From Planctomicrobium sp051465645 (GTDB lineage Bacteria; Planctomycetota; Planctomycetia; Planctomycetales; Planctomycetaceae), in the NCBI RefSeq assembly GCF_051465645.1, contig NZ_CP195790.1, positions 5,270,001 through 5,334,000 on the forward strand: a stretch of DNA of 64,000 bases, read 5' to 3'. A program made the translations under genes and the position numbers. Shown one piece after another: positions 19,679 to 29,555 of the stretch. The notes under the pieces are model-generated. The model ran no database searches. It saw nothing but the letters and a program-made list of their open reading frames with translations, and was not told the DNA's origin. Numbering within the stretch: position 1 is the stretch's first letter; each line of letters starts with the position of its first letter.

Positions 19679-20833
19679 TTATTGCGGCGAGGTGAGCATC
19701 ACCAGACCGCCTGGGCTGACATTCACGATTCCGCCTGGAGCAAATGTTCGAACCGGGATTGGAGGCGACTGTGTCGGCAGCTTCACCCAGCTTGAATCGT
19801 TCGCAGTGTTTCCATCTGTCGGGATGATCCAGATGTTGCGGTACAGGACCGGATTCTGGTGGTCCTGCAGTTTAGTTGGAAGTGGCTCCGGGCCTTCCAC
19901 CGTTCCACCGCCGGTCTTGTTGGGAATGGCGGCCTGATTATGAATCAGCACACCATTGTGCCAGATGGTGATCTTCATGTCAGAGATCTTCTTACCGGCA
20001 GCATCAAACTTGGCGGGACGGAAATCGATGTCGTATGTCTGCCAGGACAGTGGAGGCAGAGCCATGTTCACGTCCGGGCGGCGTGTGCGATAGAGCGAGC
20101 CGCATTCGTTCTCGATGCCTTCCAGTCCGAAGGAGTCAAGAACCTGAACTTCGTATCGCCCCTGCAGGTAGAAGCCACTGTTGCCGCGATCCTGTCCGCG
20201 TCCCAGTGGTTTGAATGGCAGCATGAATTCCGCGTGTAAACGGAAATCGCCAAATGGTTCGGCTGTCTGAGTTCCCTCACGCAGCAGACCTTCGGGAGTG
20301 ATGTTGGGCTTGGTAAAGCCGCTGTTTTCAGTGCCATCGAAGAGAACAATGGCCCCAGGGGGAGGAACGGCTCCCATTGTCGGGCTGACTCGTTCGACCT
20401 TCTTCAATTCTCCAATCAGCATCCCGTTTGGGGTATAGATCAAAGCCGATTCGCCATCGACTTCAATCTGGTAGTCTTTGCTCTGAAGACGAACCAGATC
20501 TCCGTATTTGCGGCCGGTGTAGTTGAAACGCTCCCCGCGAATCCATCCAGAGCCGGGTAGCCCGCCGTAATACTTTGTCGCAGTAAACTGATCCTCTCCA
20601 TTCGCGATCACCTGCAGGCCGATCGATTGGCTGGATCGTGCAGAACCGAGTGGGCGCTGCCAGCCTCGATATTCGCCCTGCAGTTTGTAATCCAGTCCGG
20701 CGTCTTCAGGTGTGAGATAGGCTGGCGGTCGCGGCTTTTTTTCTGCGGCATAGGCTGCAGGAGATTGCAGTCCTTGAATCCCCAATGTCATCGTCAGGAA
20801 GACGCTGGCCGAATTGAAAATCATTGATCGCAT
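19679..20833 (-). CDS. Secreted DUF1080 (3-keto-disaccharide hydrolase-like) protein
   Basis: A 384-aa exported protein. The signal peptide ends near AYAAEKK (residues 27-32). The C-terminal half is a DUF1080 domain, a concanavalin-like jelly roll: GAIVLFDGTENSGFTKPN, FGDFRLHAEFMLP, DRGNSGFYLQGRYEVQVLDSFG and WQTYDIDFRPAKFD. The family is greatly expanded in Planctomycetes, and some members hydrolyse 3-keto-glycosides. The N-terminal 150 residues resemble a second beta-rich domain. The substrate is unknown. Confidence 0.85.
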   Translation of the reverse strand: MRSMIFNSASVFLTMTLGIQGLQSPAAYAAEKKPRPPAYLTPEDAGLDYKLQGEYRGWQRPLGSARSSQSIGLQVIANGEDQFTATKYYGGLPGSGWIRGERFNYTGRKYGDLVRLQSKDYQIEVDGESALIYTPNGMLIGELKKVERVSPTMGAVPPPGAIVLFDGTENSGFTKPNITPEGLLREGTQTAEPFGDFRLHAEFMLPFKPLGRGQDRGNSGFYLQGRYEVQVLDSFGLEGIENECGSLYRTRRPDVNMALPPLSWQTYDIDFRPAKFDAAGKKISDMKITIWHNGVLIHNQAAIPNKTGGGTVEGPEPLPTKLQDHQNPVLYRNIWIIPTDGNTANDSSWVKLPTQSPPIPVRTFAPGGIVNVSPGGLVMLTSPQ

Positions 20834-21045
20834 TTCCAGTGATTTCCTGTCGTCAAATTGAGGAAAGTGTTGAGCACACTATCAGAACGGTTTGACTGTC
20901 TCATCGCAATGGAAAGCTGCTGGCATCATTGGATTCCAATTCGATGCAATTGCAGTAAACCGTGCGACTGACCTAATCGGACTCTGACCATTGCAGGGAC
21001 GTCAATGAAGTGGCATCGGTCCGCGAAAAACCCGGGACGTTGAGG

Positions 21046-22740
21046 TCAAAACTGCTGTGTGCGGTCTAAATCGTTGCGGTTTTCTTCGTACAAATCGGCC
21101 TCTTCGCTCTGGAAAGGCCATTCGAGCCGGAAGCAGGTTCCTACGTTTTCTTTGGTGCGGACCTGAATGCTTCCCCCGTGCTCCTGAAGGATCTTCTGGC
21201 TGACGGCAAGGCCCAGTCCGGTTCCTTTGAATCCTTTTGTTGATTCGAAGAGTGAGAACAATCGCGGCACCTCTTCTTCATCGATGCCGGGGCCATTGTC
21301 TTCGATTTCGACCCACATTTGTTCGCGTGTTTTTGTGAAGCCAGCACGGATTGAAATCGTTGGGGATGGCATGCCTTCCAGAGCTTCAATCGCATTCGTG
21401 AAGATGTTCAGGATCGCGCGATGCAGACCTTCCGCGTCAAACAGAGCAAGCGGGACCTCAGGGGCAACCTGCAGTGAGATTTCGATGTTCGACTGATTCA
21501 AACGCGGTTGCATCAGTTCGATCAAGTCGGACAGCACGTCCTCGATCGACGCCATTTCCGGTTTGGGTTCACGCTCTTTACTGAACGTCAACAGGTCCAT
21601 GACCAGATTGTAAATGCGATCCTGATTTCGTTCGACAACTCCCCAACCTTTGGCGATCAGGTCTTCGTTCTTCTGCTTCAATCCAGTATCGATCAGGTAC
21701 CCGCCCCCGCGAATTCCCTGCAGGATATTCTTAATGTGGTGACTCATGATGGCCACGGTTTGTCCCACCCCAGCGAGTCGCTCTGAAGTGACGAGGGCGT
21801 CTTGATAGCGTTGATTCTCAATCGCCAGTGCGGATTGCCGACCGATTGCCAGCAACAGGCTCAGCAGTTGATCATTGAACCGGCCGTTGGGGGAGTTCCT
21901 GAAGATGCTGTTCCCGGAACTGGTGGTGTCGACGTAGATCACGCCCATCAACTCATATCGTCCTCGCATCGGGACGCACATTGCTTCACGAATTCCGGAC
22001 TGCACAATGCTTTGCCCAGAATCAAAACGGCTGTCGCGTTGAGCGTCTGACGTCCGGACTCCTTGGCCGTTGGTGATGACGTATTCAACGATGCTGGTCG
22101 AGATGGGCATGCGTTCGTCGACATTCGCCGTTCCACGATGCGAGACCACTCTCGGTTCAATGCGATCAGACTTGGAGTTCGTGACCAGCATGCAGCCACG
22201 ATCGGCTCCAATCGCTTCGAGCGTCAGGTCAAGCACCCGTTGGAGCATCTCGTCCAGCGAGGCAGATGGTCTGACAACTTCTTCAGTGATGCGATAGAGA
22301 AGCTGCAGATTGGTTCCCATCTGCGCCCATGACGTGAACGCAGAATGTTCCGGATGGCGTGCCTGACTGACGATGCGCGACTGTCCATCATCGGCGGATC
22401 GTGCAACCAGATTGATTCGCTCGCCGAGTGAGGATTCCTTGACCTGAGACTCGCCGGTGTAGAGCAGGATCGTTCGGCCAATCTGAATCTGGTCTCCTGT
22501 TTGGAGGACCAGCCGATTTACGGCTTCACCGTTGACGTAAGTTCCGTTCGAACTTTTGAGGTCCGTTAACACCCATTCGCCGTTTTCCAACGCAAGATGA
22601 GCGTGTCGTCGCGAAACTTCCGTATCAAGAATACGGATCTCGTTTTGACCTCCGCGGCCGACGTGGGTTCCAGCGGGGGCAAGTTCGTATCGACGTCCCT
22701 GTTCAGGACCTTGAATGACCAGGAGTGTGGCTTCCGTCAC
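21046..22740 (-). CDS. FHA-GAF sensor histidine kinase
   Basis: A soluble 564-aa kinase. An N-terminal FHA domain carries HVGRGGQNEIRI, SRRHAHL and DLKSSNGTYVNG. A GAF domain follows (about 150-310). A phospho-acceptor helix contains MSHHIKNILQG, with the H-box histidine in SHHIKN, and a HATPase_c domain has NIFTNAIEAL (N-box), EIEDNGPGID (G1) and GTGLGLAVSQKILQEHGG (G2). There is no transmembrane segment. The start is a GTG at 22740 with AGAGG upstream. No response regulator lies beside it, so the partner is unknown; the FHA domain suggests cross-talk with Ser/Thr kinases. Confidence 0.88.
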   Translation of the reverse strand: MTEATLLVIQGPEQGRRYELAPAGTHVGRGGQNEIRILDTEVSRRHAHLALENGEWVLTDLKSSNGTYVNGEAVNRLVLQTGDQIQIGRTILLYTGESQVKESSLGERINLVARSADDGQSRIVSQARHPEHSAFTSWAQMGTNLQLLYRITEEVVRPSASLDEMLQRVLDLTLEAIGADRGCMLVTNSKSDRIEPRVVSHRGTANVDERMPISTSIVEYVITNGQGVRTSDAQRDSRFDSGQSIVQSGIREAMCVPMRGRYELMGVIYVDTTSSGNSIFRNSPNGRFNDQLLSLLLAIGRQSALAIENQRYQDALVTSERLAGVGQTVAIMSHHIKNILQGIRGGGYLIDTGLKQKNEDLIAKGWGVVERNQDRIYNLVMDLLTFSKEREPKPEMASIEDVLSDLIELMQPRLNQSNIEISLQVAPEVPLALFDAEGLHRAILNIFTNAIEALEGMPSPTISIRAGFTKTREQMWVEIEDNGPGIDEEEVPRLFSLFESTKGFKGTGLGLAVSQKILQEHGGSIQVRTKENVGTCFRLEWPFQSEEADLYEENRNDLDRTQQF

Positions 22741-22829
22741 GAAAGAACCTCTCGATCAAACCGGAAAGACTGGGGAACAACTTGCGACGCGAACTCAAGG
22801 CTTCAATCTGCAGGAACGTGTTGTTAAGA

Positions 22830-22870
22830 CAGACTGCATGATCGTTTTCATGAATCGACCATGCAGTCTG
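22830..22870 (-). terminator. Terminator-like hairpin after the J-like gene
   Basis: An 11-bp inverted repeat (CAGACTGCATG / CATGCAGTCTG) with a 19-base loop lies between the stop of the J-like gene at 22900 and the start of the kinase gene at 22740. It probably ends the upstream transcript. Confidence 0.5.
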
Positions 22871-22899
22871 ATCATACGCTTCTTAAATCGACAGTGCGA

Positions 22900-23970
22900 T
22901 TACTTCCAGTATTTCTGGGTCACCCACCAACTGACACCTGCCGTGGTCACTGCGGAGACAACCAGATTGGGCACCATTCCAATTGGAATTTGTGCAGCCA
23001 TTAATGGGCTCATCGATTTGATGATCTGCGGGAGCATCGGGACAATAAAGCTCCAGCACATGTACATCATGCCCCACTGCTTACGTTCCTTCTGAACTTC
23101 AGGAGGAAGCTGGGCGAATGGAACACTGGAAGCGGCATTTTTCCGGGCTCCGGTCTGTTTGATTTCTGCGGAGGATTTCTTCGCACCCGGCTTGGCGGCT
23201 TTCCCTTTTGTTGCTGTTGTTGGTGCAGCAACTTTGACTTTCGCGTCGTCTCGCATTCCCGGTGCGTAGTACTGGGAAATGGCCTGATTGATCGCGCGTG
23301 GTGTCGCAATAATCGGGCGGATTGGCATGTCGTACCGCAGACGCAGTTCGTCTTCCAGTTCATGCTCTGGCTGATCAATACATGCGACCAGCAGGCGGCC
23401 ATCATCCTCGAAGAGCGGAATGAAGGAATGCTGTTTGACGAGAATACGTGGGACGAGGTCAAGCACATCGTCTTCCGGAATCATGTCTTCCAGGTCGACG
23501 TAGGAGTAACCTAACTGTTGAGCGAGTGCCCGGGCGGCGACAGGGGGCTCGACCAGTTTCATCTGGACAACAGCATCGCGATAGGAGAGCCCTCGGCGAT
23601 CCGCGAAGTCTTCTGCTTCACGTTTCTGGTCGCGAGAAATCTTGTTTTCCCGACACAGAATATCCAACAGTGGCTGCCGACCATGCTCGTCGACTTCAGC
23701 TGGGAATTCGCGTCCCAGCGACTCGTCATATTCACGCTTACGCTCTGAGTCTGTAAGACAGAGCATCGCTTTAGCCATCTCGTTCAGCAGTTCCTGAGAC
23801 TGCACCGAGTATTGGCCAGTGGCGTATTTACGGACGTGACCGTTGAGCTTCTTGTAGTGTGCCCGAATTTTTTCGGCATCGTCTTCAAACTGCTTCACTC
23901 GGAGCAGTTCATAATGATTCGGAGGGCGAGGCCCTTCAGGGATGCCAAGCCATTCCTTGTAGAAATCCAT
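22900..23970 (-). CDS. J-domain-like protein with MshEN/GspE-N module and C-terminal membrane region
   Basis: A 356-aa protein. The N-terminal 70-80 residues follow a J-domain pattern (HYELLRVKQFEDDAEKIRAHY ... MLCLTDSERKREYDESLG), but the HPD tripeptide that stimulates Hsp70 is absent (HVRKY in its place). Residues about 100-240 resemble the GspE/MshE N-terminal fold. A basic Ala/Lys linker leads to one or two hydrophobic segments at the C-terminus (WSFIVPMLPQII, LVVSAVTTAGVSWWV). It lies 175 bp downstream of an Hsp70 paralogue on the same strand, so the two are probable partners. That pairing is inferred from context. Confidence 0.7.
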   Translation of the reverse strand: MDFYKEWLGIPEGPRPPNHYELLRVKQFEDDAEKIRAHYKKLNGHVRKYATGQYSVQSQELLNEMAKAMLCLTDSERKREYDESLGREFPAEVDEHGRQPLLDILCRENKISRDQKREAEDFADRRGLSYRDAVVQMKLVEPPVAARALAQQLGYSYVDLEDMIPEDDVLDLVPRILVKQHSFIPLFEDDGRLLVACIDQPEHELEDELRLRYDMPIRPIIATPRAINQAISQYYAPGMRDDAKVKVAAPTTATKGKAAKPGAKKSSAEIKQTGARKNAASSVPFAQLPPEVQKERKQWGMMYMCWSFIVPMLPQIIKSMSPLMAAQIPIGMVPNLVVSAVTTAGVSWWVTQKYWK

Positions 23971-24053
23971 AGGTCACACCGCTTCCGTGTTGGGGCATCA
24001 TCGTTAAATCGGTCACAATGAGCCCGTGGTGACTGGCCTCAGGACAGGGGAAA

Positions 24054-24083
24054 GAATCAGCAGCTGAAATTCGCTGCTGATTC
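24054..24083 (-). terminator. Hairpin between the Hsp70 and J-like genes
   Basis: A perfect 11-bp inverted repeat (GAATCAGCAGC / GCTGCTGATTC) with an 8-base loop. On the minus strand it is followed by TTTCCCC. It may be a partial terminator or processing site that lowers expression of the downstream J-like gene. Confidence 0.5.
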
Positions 24084-24145
24084 TGGTTCCAACTGCATGT
24101 CGTGCGCCAAATTCCGGGATCATTCCTGGAAGAACCGAACGTGCA

Positions 24146-25723
24146 CTATTCGACAGAGTATTCGGAAGCAAGAGCTTCGAATGCCGTGACGTTCTCGTCA
24201 GTCAGACCGGAATCACGGACGATTTCGGTTTTGGCTTCCTGCATTGAAGTCAGTTCGCGGGCACTGGCCGCAATTCGGCCGTTCTTGTCGTATCGATATG
24301 TGACTTCCACTGGAGAACCCGCCGGCAGATTGGGTGGCAGGCTCAGAATACGGAAGTCACCGATCACGGTGCAGGCATCAGGATCAATCGCATCCCCTTC
24401 CAGCACGTTGATGTGAATCCGTTGCTGGTTCGGAGCGTTGGTGACGAACTTCTGTGAGACCTCGAAAGGAATCGCAGTGTTCTTCGGGATCATGATGTGA
24501 TTGATCTTACGGCTTCGATTGTTTGGATCAGAGATCTTCACACCGAGTGAGTGGGAGTTCACATCGGTTGCAATGACGGATCGCAATCGAGCCTGAACTG
24601 CCTGTCCCAGGCGACTGTTTCCTCCGGTTGCCCGGGCCTCGAGGATCGCTGCGTGAATAGCTGCTCCCTGAGCAACAGCTTCTTCTGGCACAACATCTCG
24701 AGAAGGAACTTTGCCTGTGACATCGCGAAGCATGGTTTCGACAACTGGCATATAGGTCGATCCGCCGACCAGAACCACTTCGTCGAGTTCGCCTTTTGCA
24801 ACGCCAGCCTGTGCCATCACCAGTTCGGTGGTGTCTTGTGTACGCTGCATCAAGTCTGCGGTGAGACGCTCGAAGTCCCCGCGGCTCAGTGCGAGCGTCA
24901 GGTTCTTGCCTTTATAATAGGCGTTGAGCGGCACCTGAGCGCGTGTACTCAGGTCTCGTTTGGCCTGTTCGCATTCCTGAGTCAGAACCATCATGGTTTC
25001 TGGACATTCGCGTGGGTCCAGACCATGTTTGCGATGGAACTGCTCGGCGATGTAGTCGACGACCCGACGGCTCCAGTCGAGCCCTCCGAGCATCACATCC
25101 CCGTCTGTTGCCAGCACGCGGAAGTTGGTCGCGTTATATCGCACGATCGTAACGTCGAAGGTTCCACCTCCGAGGTCGTAGACCATGATCGTCTTTTCGC
25201 CCTGGAACAGGTCCGGGCGGCCGAGTTGCTTCTTCTGCCAGGCATAGGCCAGCGTTGCAGCAGTCGGCTCGTTAATGATGTCGATCACATTCAGCTTGGC
25301 AATGCGACCTGCGTCCTGAGTGGCTTTACGTCGGACGTCGTTGAAGTAATACGGGACAGTGATGACCGCGTTGGCGATCGGCCCGATCACTTTTTCGGCG
25401 TCCTGTTTCAGCTTCTTCAGAATGAGAGCCGAGATCAACTCGGGAGTATATTTCTCTCCACGGTGAACAATGACAAAGTCCTTGTTCCCCATCTGGCGCT
25501 TGACTGCTTCGACGATATTTGACGGATCTTCGATCGACATTCTTTCGAACGTCGGCCCGACAATGATTTTCTTGTCTTCCCCGAGAATGACCACGGAAGG
25601 GGTGATTGTTTTGCCATCTGCGTTTGGCAGCGAAATAGGGTCACCCTGGGCATTCAACTGAGCAAGTGCTGAATAGGTTGTGCCCAGATCGACGCCGACT
25701 GTTTGACCTTCGAGAATCTGCAT
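24146..25723 (-). CDS. Hsp70 (DnaK-like) paralogue with shortened C-terminus
   Basis: An Hsp70-family ATPase of 525 aa, well below the usual DnaK length of about 640. The nucleotide-binding domain is complete: VGVDLGTTYSALAQL (phosphate 1), NEPTAATLAYAW, VYDLGGGTFDVTIVRY (phosphate 2) and VVLVGGSTYMPVV. The substrate-binding beta domain is present (SLGVKI, IPKNTAIPFEVSQKF), but most of the alpha-helical lid is missing. GAGGAG lies close upstream of the ATG. The next gene encodes a degenerate J-like protein. It is therefore probably a specialised chaperone, not the housekeeping DnaK. Confidence 0.88.
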   Translation of the reverse strand: MQILEGQTVGVDLGTTYSALAQLNAQGDPISLPNADGKTITPSVVILGEDKKIIVGPTFERMSIEDPSNIVEAVKRQMGNKDFVIVHRGEKYTPELISALILKKLKQDAEKVIGPIANAVITVPYYFNDVRRKATQDAGRIAKLNVIDIINEPTAATLAYAWQKKQLGRPDLFQGEKTIMVYDLGGGTFDVTIVRYNATNFRVLATDGDVMLGGLDWSRRVVDYIAEQFHRKHGLDPRECPETMMVLTQECEQAKRDLSTRAQVPLNAYYKGKNLTLALSRGDFERLTADLMQRTQDTTELVMAQAGVAKGELDEVVLVGGSTYMPVVETMLRDVTGKVPSRDVVPEEAVAQGAAIHAAILEARATGGNSRLGQAVQARLRSVIATDVNSHSLGVKISDPNNRSRKINHIMIPKNTAIPFEVSQKFVTNAPNQQRIHINVLEGDAIDPDACTVIGDFRILSLPPNLPAGSPVEVTYRYDKNGRIAASARELTSMQEAKTEIVRDSGLTDENVTAFEALASEYSVE

Positions 25724-26647
25724 AATCTCCTCGCGTGGTGAATAACACGACGGACTGCGTCCTACGGGATTGTCAGTGTGTGGATATGATTTGCAGAACC
25801 CGCTGGCGCTGCATCGCCGTCGTTTGTGGTGAGACCACCTTGGTTTGAAAGGGACGCAAGGTCTGATGGTACGAGTGAACTGTACCGTCGATACGTTTGC
25901 AACCTGTCACGACCAATTTGAAGCCCTACTTCGGAAATTCTGAAGAAGTGAAGGCAGTGCGGAATCATGGATATGTCTAGACTTGTATTTTGACGGTGGC
26001 AATCCCCTGATTCAAGGGACTACAGGCAGGAACTCCGCACTGTTAGTGGAGATTGCCCTGAAGTGTCCCGTCAACAGCATGCTGATTTTCGGACTGGATG
26101 CCTCTCCGTGATCTCCCGGAGGACCGGGCGACATGTTTTCCGTTTTGATCAGGTTGATTGGGGTTGTGGCGGTTCTTCGGTGAGGGGGAAGCCGTGGAAC
26201 CTGTCGCCGGAAGTGAATTCAGTCCTGCGATGGCGATTGTGAGGGTTGGTTTCTGGTTTTGCTCGGGATCGTTGGTCTCTGGCGCCGGTCGTCAGGTTCG
26301 ACTGAATGTCTCGGTGTCGGAGTTCTTTGAGGCAACCGAGACCCGGGGATTCGGGCGAATTGGGAGATATTTTCTGCAATTACGGAAAATACGATTGTGC
26401 GGATTTGGTTGCTTTTCTCGATTGACCACCTTTGTTCTGGCAATGTTTTAGGCCAAAGTAAAATCGTTGGATGTTGTTGTTTCTCATCATGTTGGAGCCC
26501 TCGGACTATTCGTTACGAAAGGGGCTGAATTTCACTTTGCTGCAACAAGTGGAGGCCGGGTTTCCTCTAGGTGTGGGTAAGCTTTGTTGATCAGGGAGTT
26601 TTGGTAAGATGCTCCTGTTGTGAAAATCAATTCCGGAGATCGCCTCA
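25724..26647. other. Long intergenic region between divergent hsp70 and metalloprotease genes
   Basis: About 920 bp. No CIRCE-type operator was seen upstream of the Hsp70 gene. The small open frames here are mutually overlapping and motif-free. Promoters for both flanking genes are expected. Confidence 0.4.
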
Positions 26648-29287
26648 ATGAGTCGTGTGCTGCTACGCGGGTTCCTGCTTTGCCTGGGCCTGCTGATCTC
26701 GATCCCTGCTCTTGCCCAGGATCCTGCTGCGAAGCCGAAATCCCGGTTTGAACAGCTCATTGAGAAGAAGAAAAAAATGACCGGAATGTGGACGCTGTAT
26801 TACAGCGACCAGCAGGTTCTGGCAGAAATGAACGACACCATTTTGCGACGGGAATACATCATTATTCCGTCGATCGCCCGCGGCATCAGCCAGGGAATTG
26901 TGCTGGGCGGGATGTCCTGGAACTTCGAGGAAGACGCGATCTGGTTCTTCCGGAAGTCTGAGGAAAAGCTCTTCATCTATCAGCGGAATGTTCGTTTCCG
27001 TGCGAAAGCCAATACTCCGGAAGCAGCCGCAGTCGACCTCGCCTACAGCGACAGTATTCTGTACTCGCTACCAATTCTGACCACTTCCCCGACCGGTGGA
27101 TTTTTGGTCGATTTGACCAGCGTTTTCATGAATGACGAGCTGAAAATCGGAGCGGCAATCGGGCCGTCATTCCGGTTTGTTCAGGATCGCTCGACGATTA
27201 CCAAGATGAAAACGTTCGAGAACAACATCGAGATGCAGATCAACGCGGTGTACTCCGGTAGCACCTCACTTGATACGGTTCCAAATCCTCGTGGTGTTCA
27301 GGTTGGAGTGCACTATAGCATCAGCGTCCTGCCGCCGGTTGGAGCCAACGGCTATAAGCCGCGTGTTGCAGACGACCGTGTCGGTTATTTCATCACGGCG
27401 ATCAAGGATTTCTCCGATCAGACAGATCCGGACCACTTTGTCCGTTACGCCAATCGCTGGAATCTTCAAAAGCTCGACCCTTCCATCGAACTCTCTCCAC
27501 CACGTGAGCCGATCCGCTTCTTTATTGAAGACACCGTTCCTGTCGCCCTGCGTCCGACGGTTGAAGCAGGGATTCTGGAATGGAATAAAGCGTTTGAAAA
27601 GCTGGGTTTCTCCGGGGCAATCAAGGTCGATCAACAGCCAACTGGTGACCCGAACTTTGACCCTGAGAATGTGAAATACAACACATTTCGCTGGATGACC
27701 GCCGACGCTGGTTTCGCAATGGGACCATCTCGTGTCGATCCGCGCACAGGGGAAATTCTCGACGCAGACATCATCTTTGATTCTTCGTTCCTGAAAAGCT
27801 GGAGTACTCGCTGGGAAGTCTATCGTGGTCCGGAACCGGAAAAAGAAGGGGAGAAGACTTCCGTCAATAACCTCTTCCACAATCACGATCATAGTCACCC
27901 TGGCAGTCTGCCGTTTACCAATCGACACGCAACAGGATGTTCATTCTGTGCGGAAAAGCAGCGTTTGAATGGTGTTGCTGCAGCGATGCTGGTTGCGAGC
28001 GGGGTCGCGGCAGAAGGGCACCTTCCTAAAGAGTTTATTCACGAAGGCCTGAAAGAAGTCGTAATGCACGAAGTCGGGCATACGCTTGGTCTGCGGCACA
28101 ATTTCAAAGCCAGCGCATGGAAGAGCCTCGAACAGATCGGCGATAACGAAGCCGGTAAGAAAGAAGGGATCGTGGCGAGCGTCATGGACTACGCTCCGCC
28201 AAATATTGCGGAAGACCGCACCAAGCAAGGTTTGTATTACACACAGACCATTGGACCATACGACTACTGGGCAATCGAATACGGGTATAAGCCAATCACC
28301 TCGAATGAGGCAGCCGAGCTGAAGAAAATTGCGTCTCGTTCAAATGAGCCAGCGCTGGCATACACTACGGACGAAGATACGCGTTCATTCGACCCGGATC
28401 CGCTTTCAGCACGATTTGACCTTGGCAGTGACCCGATCGCTTATTCCCGTCGTCAGATGAAGATGGCAACGGACGCGATGCCAAAGATCATTGATCGTAC
28501 CGTCAAAACCGGTGACGGGTATCAGCGGGCTCGCCAGGCGTTCAACCTGCTGTTTCATGAATACTGGAACGCGGCGAACATTGCTGTTCGCTATCCAGGC
28601 GGAGTGGAATTGAGCCGGGATCATAAGCCTGAAAAGCCAGAAGATGCTCGCGCTCCATTTGTGACCGTCTCGCCGGAGAAACAGCGTGAAGCCATGAAGC
28701 TGATCAACGATTCAGCGTTTGCTCCGCCTGCCGTCAACGGGAAAGAACTGAACTTCCTGGCAGCATCCCGCTGGAGTCACTGGGGAACTTCAGAGCCGAT
28801 TCGTCAGGACATCGCGATTCACGATGACATTCTCCTTCGTCAGGACATCATTCTCGGTAACCTGTTGAGTTCGCTTCGCCTGAGCCGTATTCAGGACAAC
28901 GAGTTCAAGGCACCGGCAGGGGAAGATGCTTACACGCTGGTGGAACATTTGCAGTTGATTGTGGATGGGATCTTCAGCGAGTGGAAAGTCGATCCTGCAA
29001 AGGAAAAGTACGAAGACCGTGACCCGTTGATTTCGAGCTTCCGTCGTAATCTGCAACGTCAGGCAATTCGCCGGATCGGAACTCTTCTGACTCAAGGAGG
29101 AACTGTTCCAAGTGATGCGAAGAACCTGTTGCGAGTTCATTTGCAGGAACTGCACGAATCAGCAAAGAAGCTGTCTGAGCGACAAGGGGTGATTCTCGAC
29201 AAGTACACCAAGGCTCACCTTGCCGACAGTATTGCCCGAATCGATTCAATCCTGAAAGCCGAGCTAGTTGTTCCCAATGTCAACTAG
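26648..29287 (+). CDS. Secreted zinc metalloprotease (DUF5117/DUF5118-like architecture)
   Basis: An 879-aa exported protein. The signal peptide MSRVLLRGFLLCLGLLISIPALAQ is clear, with cleavage after ALAQ. The N-terminal half is beta-rich. The zinc site is HEVGHTLGLRHNF (metzincin-type HExxHxxGxxH), followed by SVMDYAPPN, which resembles a Met-turn. The C-terminal helical part contains DPIAYSRRQMKMA. Such large metzincins are common in Planctomycetes and Bacteroidota. Substrate unknown. A terminator follows at 29344. Confidence 0.88.
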   Translation: MSRVLLRGFLLCLGLLISIPALAQDPAAKPKSRFEQLIEKKKKMTGMWTLYYSDQQVLAEMNDTILRREYIIIPSIARGISQGIVLGGMSWNFEEDAIWFFRKSEEKLFIYQRNVRFRAKANTPEAAAVDLAYSDSILYSLPILTTSPTGGFLVDLTSVFMNDELKIGAAIGPSFRFVQDRSTITKMKTFENNIEMQINAVYSGSTSLDTVPNPRGVQVGVHYSISVLPPVGANGYKPRVADDRVGYFITAIKDFSDQTDPDHFVRYANRWNLQKLDPSIELSPPREPIRFFIEDTVPVALRPTVEAGILEWNKAFEKLGFSGAIKVDQQPTGDPNFDPENVKYNTFRWMTADAGFAMGPSRVDPRTGEILDADIIFDSSFLKSWSTRWEVYRGPEPEKEGEKTSVNNLFHNHDHSHPGSLPFTNRHATGCSFCAEKQRLNGVAAAMLVASGVAAEGHLPKEFIHEGLKEVVMHEVGHTLGLRHNFKASAWKSLEQIGDNEAGKKEGIVASVMDYAPPNIAEDRTKQGLYYTQTIGPYDYWAIEYGYKPITSNEAAELKKIASRSNEPALAYTTDEDTRSFDPDPLSARFDLGSDPIAYSRRQMKMATDAMPKIIDRTVKTGDGYQRARQAFNLLFHEYWNAANIAVRYPGGVELSRDHKPEKPEDARAPFVTVSPEKQREAMKLINDSAFAPPAVNGKELNFLAASRWSHWGTSEPIRQDIAIHDDILLRQDIILGNLLSSLRLSRIQDNEFKAPAGEDAYTLVEHLQLIVDGIFSEWKVDPAKEKYEDRDPLISSFRRNLQRQAIRRIGTLLTQGGTVPSDAKNLLRVHLQELHESAKKLSERQGVILDKYTKAHLADSIARIDSILKAELVVPNVN

Positions 29288-29343
29288 ACTGCTTCGGGCT
29301 CTTGAGTGACGTTTGCCTGAAACAACTTTGTGATTTGAATGAG

Positions 29344-29384
29344 AACTCCGTGTGATGCCCGTCATCACGCGGAGTTTTTGTTTT
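29344..29384 (+). terminator. Rho-independent terminator after the metalloprotease gene
   Basis: The stem AACTCCG-t-GTGATG pairs with CATCAC-g-CGGAGTT across a short loop and is followed by TTTTTGTTTT. Confidence 0.85.
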
Positions 29385-29555
29385 GCTGTGATGATTCTCT
29401 GCGAAGAAATTCGCGACGAGTTCTGCGGGACGATGGATCGCGTCTGAACGGCATGCAGAGTGACAGACGGATGGCTTGTTCGTATGATATTCTGGATTCA
29501 GCCAGAGCAAGACTGCTCGAATCATTGATTGTGCCATCGTAGTGGGAAAGTAGTC

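Noticed and set aside
24551..25522. A 323-codon plus-strand open frame antisense to the Hsp70 gene
   Set aside because: The Hsp70 frame is conserved motif by motif; the antisense frame has no motif and reflects codon bias.
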